64,000 nt of DNA from the NCBI GenBank assembly GCA_025526915.1, contig JAHLKH010000012.1, positions 62,001-126,000 of the forward strand, read 5' to 3'. Below are positions 55,610-64,000 of the stretch, in pieces. The stretch is from Entophlyctis helioformis. Its lineage: Eukaryota > Chytridiomycota > Chytridiomycetes > Chytridiales > Chytriomycetaceae. The translations under genes were made by a program, and so were the position numbers. Numbering within the stretch: the first letter of the stretch is position 1; each line of letters opens with the position of its first letter. Under the pieces are notes generated by a model. The model saw only the letters and a program-made list of their open reading frames with translations, ran no database searches and had not been told where the DNA came from.

Positions 55610-58600
55610 TCATTTCATCTCGACCGTCTTGAGCACAGGCTGTTTCTTGTCTTGCACCTGCCCTTCTTTGCGGGCTTTTCTTCCTTGGGCGGCTTGACTT
55701 CCTTGGGCGGCTTCTCCTGCTTGGGCGGCTTCTCTTCTTGGGCGGCTTCTCCTTCTTCCGGGCTTGCCACCGTTGAGCATGTCGCCACTGAGTCCGTTCT
55801 CCAGATCGACCGAGCCGATCTTCTTGATGCCGGCCGCCATGACGTTGGCAAAGTAGATGAATGTCGGGATGGACAGGAAGGCAAAGAAGCCGAGCACATA
55901 GTAGGAGAACCAGACGCCGTCGAGACCAGATCTGTGTGCGGGAAAGGCCACCGATTCACGGCATGAGTGAGTGGTTAGCTCGTCAGGCGCACGAGGGCAT
56001 GCAGGCGTGGTTACCTCAGACTGCCGCAGAGCGCGTCTTGACGATATAGATGTTGGCTGCGAGGTCTATGCAGCGGAGTGCTTCGTACAGGGTGCGCTCA
56101 ACGCCACTGACCGTCGACACGACATTGACCTTGACAGTTGGGATGAAGTTGGTAAGCTGGAAGACCCAAGAGCAGGTAAGAGAAAGATTAGCCACAAGCC
56201 CACATCCAAAACATATGAACTGCTCAAAGCGCACAGAGTAAGACGCACACTGGTGGTCACGGTGCCGGCAAATGCTGTGAGTGCGTTGGTGGCTGTCGTG
56301 TAGCGAGCCGTAACCGTCGCTGACGACGACTACACACCGCGCAGAGAAAGCAGATTGTCAGCATCAAGATCAGCCGCCAAGACGCGTGTGTAACGGGCAA
56401 CCAAGCCGCTCGTGGGCTCACCTGCACGTTGCCGATCGCTGTGCCAAGACTGAGGCAAGAGGTGCGCATGCTCGTGACGGAAGCGACAGTCAGATCGTAG
56501 ATACCCGTGGTAGCCGTCAGGATGCGGTCAATCTCTGCAATCTGGGCATCTGCGCGGGCAATGAAATCGCAATGGTCTGGGCATTGCTCGGTGTAACTGC
56601 AGGCGCACCGCCGTTTTTCGCTGCGACCAGTTCAGCGCGGGCGTCGTCGATGAGCTGACGGAGCGCAGGCAAGCCGCCGGCGGCGAGCAGGTTGTCGAGC
56701 GGCGTGACGTTGATCGTGGGCGACAGGGCATTAATGGGGGCAAACTTGGTCGCCAGAGGCGGGTCAAGCGAGATGGACGTGCTGATATCCCACGAGCTGG
56801 CAATGGGCGTAAAGTCGAGGCCATTGAGCTGGTCGCCGGCGAGTTTGGTCATGTTGACGCTGGCGGCGTCGATGAGGTTGAGCTCCGAGGCAATGGTGAT
56901 CATGGACTTGTTTTCCATGCACTTGTCGCGGAACGTGAAGACGTTGTTGATGGTTGAGCGCAGGTTGCTGTCGAGGCCGGATGCAATCGGCGGCGGCGAG
57001 TAGTCAAACACGACGCCACAGACATCACCAATGACCAGCGTGGTGATGAACAGAATGAACGCCAGGAGCTGGATGAAGACGTAGAACGTTGCCGACGACA
57101 GGTTGCAGCTGCGGAACGGCAAAGAGGAGTGTCAATCATATGTCATTGACCGCGTAAGCTGGGGGCGAGATGACACGAATGCCAACCTACCCCTTGATGA
57201 GCGGGGACGCTTAAAGTAGACACCGAGGTTGACAACAAGCAGAATAAGGAGAACAATGGACGACAGCAGGCACATGGCGATATGGCTGAACGGCAGGATG
57301 GCGTGTTTGTATGCATGTGTATGCACGAGCATGTCAGTCGAGCAACGCCATGACACGCAACCAGCAGCCAACCAACTCTCCGTACCGATAATAGTCGTAC
57401 GACCTGGCCGAGTCAAACGTGCTGGTGGCAGACGAGTCTGCGCTCTTGAACGTGTCTTCGGTCGATTTCGACAGCTTGTCCAGCGAGTCCACAATCGTGG
57501 TCTGAGCAGTCCTCAGCGCGCCGACAGCCGACGTCTTGAAGGCGCCAGTACCCGATCCAAGGAGGGATGTGATGGTCGTCTGGAGGGTCGTGGCCACGCC
57601 GCGGATCTGGGTGCCGTAGCTCCCGAGGTCGATGGAGCGAACGCCGTTGACCAGGGCTGCGCCGTCGGGAGCGCTGCAAGACCCGTGATGGAGCCATCGG
57701 CTGCAGTTTCGGCCTGGGCTGCTTTGTTGTTGAATGCGTTTCCAGTATAGGTGTAGGTGCCGCCACTGTAAGTGATCGAGCTTGCCCAGCCGGTTTCTGC
57801 GTTCTTGACGGCGGTCATGACTGCGCAGGATGGTGTGGAGCAGATGCGTGGAAGAGTGTTCGTCAGCAAGCCAGACAGACAGACAGCCAGTCAGCCGCCC
57901 GGTCAGACAGAGCAAGTTGTACAGATGCATCAGAACACGTGAGAGAGAGGCCGCAGGAGATGCTACGTACTGGACTTTATCTCGGTCAGTCTCGTGTTGG
58001 TGAGGGTCTTGGATGCGCCGATGGCGTCGCCGTTCGTCACAATGCTCGTGATGGCGGTCTGGGTCGTGTCCATGCCGTCGGCCAGACTGTTCATACTTTG
58101 ACGCACACCGTTGGTCACGTCCAGCTGCGTGAAATCCACGACATTCAGAGCAGCGTCCGCCGTCGAGTTAACCACGCCCTGCAGGCTGACAAACGCGTTG
58201 ACGACGGCAGGCGATAGGCCCTGCACGACAGCGCGCGCGCTACGGATGGTGCCGATGGTGCCGTCCGACGCGCGGCTCACGGTCGTTGAGAGGTAGCCGC
58301 TGGCACCAAACGAGGCGATGGTGGCGATCAGGAAGATGATTTGGATGAGGACAAAGGAGACCCAGGCCCAGATGGTGGCGTTGCGAGAAGGCTTGCGTTT
58401 GAGGGCTTTGCGGGCGAGGCTTTTCTTGCAGCAGCAAAGGCAGCAGCATTCGCAAAGGCATGTGATGGTCGTGAGGATAAGGGCGATGAAGATGATGGCT
58501 ATCACGATTCCAGAGCCCTGCGCATCGAGGAAGCGTTGGTCAGAAACGTGAGAGTGCCGTGTTAGTACGCTGCCGTGAGCTGGCAGGACAACAGCGTGTC

Positions 58601-59059
58601 TGACGCGTCTGGCCAGCACCGGCACACAACAGACGCGTCGCATTCAACCAGCGTGGCAAGTTTCCAGTGACGGGCAGGCAGTAACGACCCGTCACAGCAC
58701 CCGTCACAGCACCCGTCACAGTATAGCAGCCCAGGGCATGCACAGCATGTTGCTGCGGCATGACATGTCCATTGCGCAGCAACAGCACAGCGCCACTCTG
58801 CATACATGTCTGGCACGAAAGAAGACATGCATGCAGCACGCCCAAGCGCGTCGATGCAGCCGACTGCGGCTGCATACAACAACAGACTTACCAGGTAGTA
58901 CGCCGTGATTTCGGAAAAGTCGGAATACAGCACGCCGTTGCCCACGGGAAAGTACTTGTACGAGCCATGGCTCGCCTTCCGGATATCGCGACCAAAGTTG
59001 GACCATATGTCCAGGCCAGGAGGTGGCACGGAATACTTGTATGTCGTTGGCGTTGACAT
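55610..59059 (-). CDS. prominin-like five-pass membrane glycoprotein 2
   Basis: The ATG at 59059 gives MSTPTTYKYSVPPPGLDIWS. TM1, IVIAIIFIALILTTITCLCE, leads into CCCLCCCKKSLARKAL, the clearest prominin-like Cys cluster of the three copies. TM2 is WAWVSFVLIQIIFLIATIAS. Loop 1 extends to about 57,400 with repeated Thr/Ser helices. TM3 (VLLILLVVNLGVYF) and TM4 (FIQLLAFILFITTLVIGDVC) flank a short segment. Loop 2 has FRDKCMENKSMITIASELNL and Cys residues. TM5 is DGVWFSYYVLGFFAFLSIPT, followed by a charged tail with a frame ambiguity near 55,750 that decides whether the stop is at 55610 or 55615. One tail frame is a KPPKEEKPPK repeat. The gene lies head-to-tail with its neighbours. Confidence 0.62.
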
Positions 59060-59140
59060 GTCTGCTGCTGTGAGTGTTTTGCCAACGCGTGTACCTTTAA
59101 AAGTGGCTTGAATGGAAAGAACGCGATACGGCGGGTTTAT

Positions 59141-62100
59141 TCAAGAGCCAGCGAAGCGACGGTTGGTTTCGCGCATGTCGTCGTATGTCGCGTAGTCGTA
59201 CGAGCGGAAGCCTTGGTGCTGCTCGGGCGGTTCAGACAGTGTGGACCGCTCAGCTAGGCTCGACGGTACGCTGCTCGAGTAGCTTGTGCCACTCGCCAGC
59301 GACTCGTGGCCGCGTTGCGGATGTTGCATCCTCTGCTGGGGCGGTATCAAGTGGATGCTTGGTGCGTGGAACGACGACGATGCGCTATGGTAGGAGGAGG
59401 AGCTCTGCTGCCGTTGCAGGTACGGCTGCGTGCTGCGAATGATGGAGGACGGCATGGGCAGCGGTGCGAGATTCCCGTACCTGTCTTCGGGAATGGGTGG
59501 TAACGAGGGCGACAGCGGCGTGTCCATCACGTTCATCTGGAGCGTCGCGTGCTCCGGACGCTGCAATGTGTTGACAGCCGTCATCCCGCTGAGCTTGGAT
59601 TTGCCCGACGCTGTTGATGAAGGCAGGACACCGCCTCTCAGTGACGGATCGTACGACGACTGCCGCTGCCTCTGGACATAGTCGGCCGCTTCGGCGTCGG
59701 TGGGCTGTCGGCCGCCCAACTGCGCCACGAGGCGAGCGTAATCGGCCGGCCGCGCTCGCCAATACATGAATGTGCGCTCGTCGTCAAGACGGCTGAAGAA
59801 CAGCGATCGCGTGCCGTGCATCAGGAGAGGGATGGCCAGCGCGCCAAAGACGGCGATGATCATAAACGACAGCCATACCACATCAGCTGCCGACCTGTGT
59901 GCATGAGAGCGCTTTAGTGGTTGCATGCATGCCGTGAACGAAGGAACGACCGCAACTTACAGAAACATGCCGCAGATCTGGTCTTGGACGAGGTAAGTCT
60001 GCGAGCCGAGATTTGTGCATTTCAGGCTATTGTTCATCGCAAGCACAGCAGCGGTTGCGCTCTCCATAGCACGGCTCCTGACATACTCGGTCGTCTATAG
60101 CAGCCATGTGGTCAGAGTCTGATCGGCACTCGCCACCATCAATCAATTGCCGCACTTACATTAACGGCCAGCTGCGACCCGTATGTGCGCAATGTCGCTG
60201 TAGCTCCAGAGTACGACACCAGCGCGGACGCTACCCGTGCCTGAAGATTGACCGTCAGGGTTGCCAGCCCGTTCAAGTCCAACACCAGCCTGTCGGTCTC
60301 GGATCCAAGAGTATCAAGCGGCCCGGCAGTCGCGCTCAGCCCGTCAATCACACCAACCAGCGCGTTGCATCTTGCCACAAAATCCGCCAGCGCTCTGTTC
60401 TTCTCAGCAGCCGTTGTACCCGAGCTGTATAGAAAGTCGGACGTCGTGCCACTCGATGCCATGCTGCTCGCAAACGACCGCACGCTGGCAAGATCGGATC
60501 GGATTGCCGGAATAACATTGGCTGTCAAGTCAGCCAACGTTGCCGTGTCAAGCGTGGCCGTCGAGTTGAAGGACGTGACGCTTGCAAAAAACGACGCAGG
60601 TGGAACAGCGAGGGGCAGCGATGCGCTGTTCAAGACATCTCAAGTCAGGCGGTGTGCGTCAGCACAGTGAAATCGACGGATGGATTTGCTTACTCCATGT
60701 TCATGGCTGGTGGTGCTGCAAACGCCGGAATGCGGCCCAGGATCTTGGCAGTGACGTTGACCTGATCGGCAGTCACGACACCAAGCCTCACACCAATGTC
60801 CAGCAGCATCTGGCCGCTCTGGCACTGGTCGCGCAGGAATATGAGATTGTCGATATTGTCGGTGATGATGGGCACATTGAGGTTCTTGGCGAGCACCGGC
60901 GGTTTGACATCAAAGGCCATATTGCACGCTGCGGTGCATCCGTGCAAGTTAGCGACGTGCAGTCGACTGATCGGCAGAATGCGTGGCTGTGCTCACTGTC
61001 ACCAAGGAATGCTGTTGCTACCATGGACAGAATAGTGACGATGGAGACCATTGCAAACACAAACGTGGCCGGAACTGCCAGGCTGACCACCAGTCTCAGT
61101 CCACACTGCGCACCATACAGGCATGGTGCCATGCACGCGACCAACCTTCGTATCATGCGTGCACTATGCAACGGCACTTCGATCCACCACACAACAAAGA
61201 ATCCGACAACAACGGTAGACACAAGTCCCTGGAAGAAATGACGATAGATATTGGCGGTGTCGACCGACTCGAACCACGCCGTCATGCGGCGGCCATACCC
61301 ATCCAGCGTCTCTTCTGCTGTGATGAGGTAGACGAGCACTCCTGTCACGATGTCCATTTTTGTGCGGGTCACTGTATCGCCGCAGCCGTCAAAGTATCCT
61401 GCGCCAACCGTGTCAGCGCAGATGGCAGTTGGCTGAAACCGCATCGCGACTTGCCTGTAAAGACGGTCGAGACGAGCTGGTCGACTGTGCGCGTGACATT
61501 GGCTGTCATGGATTGTGATTGAGATAGGTATGCAGCAACAGACGATGCGTTTGGAAAGAGTGCAAAGGCGGCTGAGATGGATGGCACGGCGGACAGGCGT
61601 GCTGATGCCAGAGACGCATTGCCTGGAATGAACGTGGGTGGAAACTGTCTGGTTGATCGCAGGGCATAGAGCCTGCCATTTGCACTCGGGATCGCCATAT
61701 TGCCTGCCATGGCCGACATCATGGAGACAACCGATGCAAGTTCTTCAAGTGCGAGTGTCAGTAAAGCCGTGACGACCGCGAGCCAGCTGGTGTGTACGTA
61801 CGCGACTGCACAAGGGCCATGCCAGACAGCAGCGCGGCCTGGTGACTGGCAGCGACCGTGGCATTTGCTGCAACTGCTGCAGCCGCTGACGAAACCGGCG
61901 TCAATCCCGATACGAACGCATTCAGATCAGGCGACACAGACCCTGCGAGCGAGGCTGTGTCTGACGCCGAGACAAGCCGCTCGACGGTGCCGTTCCGCAT
62001 GCCGTCAAACATGGATATGAACACAGTGTCTATGGCGCGTGGGATGGACCGGACAGCCGTCCGCAAGTATCCGATCAGATCGAGCACCGTAGCCTGTGCG

Positions 62101-62631
62101 TCTCTTCCCGCGAGCATGACATGGGTACTTCCAGCAAAGTTGAACACGCACGAGCCGCTTTTAGCCAGTGGCGACGTGTGAGTGCGAGTGCGAGTGCGGC
62201 AACTGGTCAGCCCGATACTAGCCAGCCAGCCAGCTAGCCCATGCGATCAGATCCTTTACATACACAATGACAATCGTCACGAACAAGAGGGCGAGTTTGA
62301 ATGCCCGTCGCTGGTATGGGGACGGCGGGCCCAGTGCCTTGCGACGGTAGATGCGGACCGGACAGCAGGAGAGAACCGCCCACTGGTACCAGCCAAGAAT
62401 GATCAGGTAGACGCAAACAAAGGCAAGACCAATCGAGATGAGCGCGAACGGCGCATAGTACTGCAGAAGACTGAGCGGCCGGATGTCCGAGACAGAGAGC
62501 GGGATGACTGGATACTCTGTCGAAGGCGAGCGGAGACCGACGCGGATCGTGCGGGCAATGGACGCGAACGAGCCAAAGCTGAGGGGCAGCGACGAGTACG
62601 CAAATGTCTCGTTTGCAGACGCCTGCTGCAT
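59141..62631 (-). CDS. prominin-like five-pass membrane glycoprotein 3
   Basis: The ATG at 62631 gives MQQASANETFAYSSLPLSFG. TM1 is FALISIGLAFVCVYLIILGW, then an SCCPVRIYRRKAL turn and TM2 FKLALLFVTIVIVYVKDLIA. Loop 1 runs through exons at 62.15-61.37 kb. TM3 and TM4 (LVSTVVVGFFVVWWIEV; VVSLAVPATFVFAMVSIVTI) lie at about 61,230-61,000. Loop 2 has FLRDQCQSGQMLLDIGVRLG, alignable with the FRDKCMENK region of copy 2. TM5 is DVVWLSFMIIAVFGALAIPL near 59,870. The cytosolic tail of about 230 residues is much longer than in the other copies and is rich in Ser, Pro, Gln and Tyr. The stop is at 59141, 81 bases beyond the start of copy 2. Confidence 0.6.
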
Positions 62632-62741
62632 TCAGGACAGATGTATCGTTTATGGAGATATGTTATTCAAGGAGAAGGAAGTCGGCTCAAGATGGAACAG
62701 ACAAAGGAAAGAAAGAAAAACTTGGGTGCAGCAGTAGCGTA

Positions 62742-64000
62742 TTAGACAATGGTTGCTCGAGAAGCCTTGTCAGTTTCGAGCACTGCCATGCCAAAACGAG
62801 AAATGTCAGCCACGCATGGGCAACATGATATGCGGCATGCATCTTGACGCGAGTGCAACAGCGACTTACAGTGAGTTTTGAGGCCCTTGCCAAAGTTGAG
62901 GATGCACTGGATGGCAACCACAAATGTGGAGATGACCATGAGAAGACTCAGCGCGGCTGGATGGCGTGTCCATGAGGCACGGCTGTTAGCGTGAGGCAGA
63001 CGCTTGGATTGGCCAAGGGAGCAAAGCCAGCAGACGAACCAAAGAATGTGAGGTAGTACTTGGTATCCGAGTACTTTGCTGGCTGGGTGTAGATGCGCAC
63101 AATCTTGAAGATAAAGTAGCCCATGGCCAGCACAACGCCAAACAGGAAGCCCGACACAATCAGCTTGTTCTCAGTGCGCATCTGTCCAAGCCAATGAAAG
63201 CCGCGTCAGTTTGGATGGCGCTGGGGTGCAGTCATGAGATCCCCCAACACGAAGACATACACCGTAGACGGCTGTTGCCAGAACAAGGAGCATGATTGGA
63301 ATGGCAGCAATGGTCAGAGCAAACTCTGGATCGCTGGTTCTGATGACGAGCACGAGGAACTGGATGCCAAAGCCAAACACAAAGAACACGTCGACCTTGA
63401 CCAGGAGCACAAAGATCTGGTACGAGCGGTACATGCTGCGCATGACGGGGTCTGCTCCAATGCGCTTGAAGATGGTCCAGCCAAACTCATAATAGAGCTT
63501 TGACGCCAGGTAGAAGAAGAGGATCTGGAATGCGCCGGTGATGAAGGGGATGACGATGAGCGGCAGCTTGAGGGCGGGGTCGTTTCCGGCCAGGTTGATG
63601 AGCTGGGCATACTGGAAGATGGAGTAACAGACGATGATGAGATTGAAGCCGACAAAGGCGCCGATCTGCATGGTGTTTTGCTTGACGATGGCGTCCCATG
63701 CGAGCACGATCTGGAAGAGTTGGGCAAAGATGAAGATGACGAGGTAGACGGGCACGCCGCGAGCAGGGCCGGGCCGCGAGATGTCGACGGCGGCAATGAA
63801 CTGGTTGGCGGCGACGGACTCGATGATGACGATGATGATGGCCTGCAGCATCACGGCCAGCAGCGTGATCCTGCCGAGCTGTAGGAGCAGGGGTCAGTCT
63901 TGGGCCGTCTGCAGGAGCGTGTGCAAGGCATGCGGTGGGGCAAGCGGTGTGTATACCAGCGTCGAAGGAAACTGGGCGGCAGGACCGCACGCATTGTGGC
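62742..64000 (-). CDS. UPF0658 Golgi-type multi-pass membrane protein, 5' end at or beyond the window edge
   Basis: The main exon (about 63,877-63,245) encodes LGRITLLAVMLQAIIIVIIE and six or more hydrophobic helices. Motifs include VYLVIFIFAQLFQIVLAWDA, QNTMQIGAFVGFNLIIVCYS, GAFQILFFYLASKLYYEFGW and RIGADPVMRSMYRSYQIFV. Further exons give FLFGVVLAMGYFIFKIVRIY, TKYYLTFFGSS and STFVVAIQCILNFGKGLKTH. These match the UPF0658 family described in fission yeast as a Golgi membrane protein and known mainly from fungi. No biochemical activity is established. The 5' exon ends at about 63,957; phase suggests that its start codon lies beyond 64,000. The C-terminal exon and stop near 62,742 are tentative. 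Confidence 0.72.

Overview
The window is nuclear DNA of a GC-rich eukaryote, most probably a zoosporic (chytrid-like) fungus. Genes have short GT-AG introns of about 50-150 bases, ends lie close together, and both strands are used. One gene belongs to a family known mainly from fungi (UPF0658, right edge). Others point to a motile cilium and centrosome: a CCDC113/CFAP263-like axonemal coiled coil and a very long PACT-domain (pericentrin-type) protein. Two ankyrin proteins of the 'NGHLHVVKWLHENRTEGCT' style resemble families expanded in chytrids. The species cannot be fixed from sequence alone.

Left arm (1-19.7 kb): single-copy housekeeping genes. In order: a four-pass membrane protein (-), a DENND11/LCHN-like DENN protein (-), cytochrome b5 (+), an F-box-like protein (-), a CCCH plus CHY zinc-finger protein (+), gamma-SNAP (+), a major-facilitator transporter (-), an ankyrin protein (+), tRNA-Phe(GAA) (-), Mdm35/TRIAP1 (+), the CFAP263-like protein (-) and COQ9 (+). 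The last two start 45 bases apart on opposite strands.

Middle (19.7-33.7 kb): an accessory, mobile-element-rich block. It holds a simple-sequence minisatellite, an open reading frame resembling the N-terminal half of an XPG/FEN nuclease, a complete Ty3/gypsy LTR retrotransposon placed at the end of that frame, and then a Fanzor gene, the eukaryotic homologue of TnpB RNA-guided nucleases. A 691-bp TIR element (TA target, CAGTAGTACC ends) interrupts the Fanzor frame. Two hairpins directly after the Fanzor stop are candidates for its guide RNA scaffold. This block is the most interesting part of the window.

Right arm (34-64 kb): an 11-kb coiled-coil PACT gene, a second ankyrin gene paralogous to the first, the ribosome-assembly WD40 protein WDR18/Ipi3, the prefoldin-like URI1/Bud27, then on the minus strand three tandem five-pass prominin-like genes and a UPF0658 membrane protein that runs off the window.

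Many genes need single-base frame corrections. In the 11-kb gene essentially all of them go the same way, as if one base were lost from a short run such as GG or AA. I read this as consensus error in the assembly, not gene decay. Exon ends are therefore approximate, and coordinates are given as start codon to stop codon spans.
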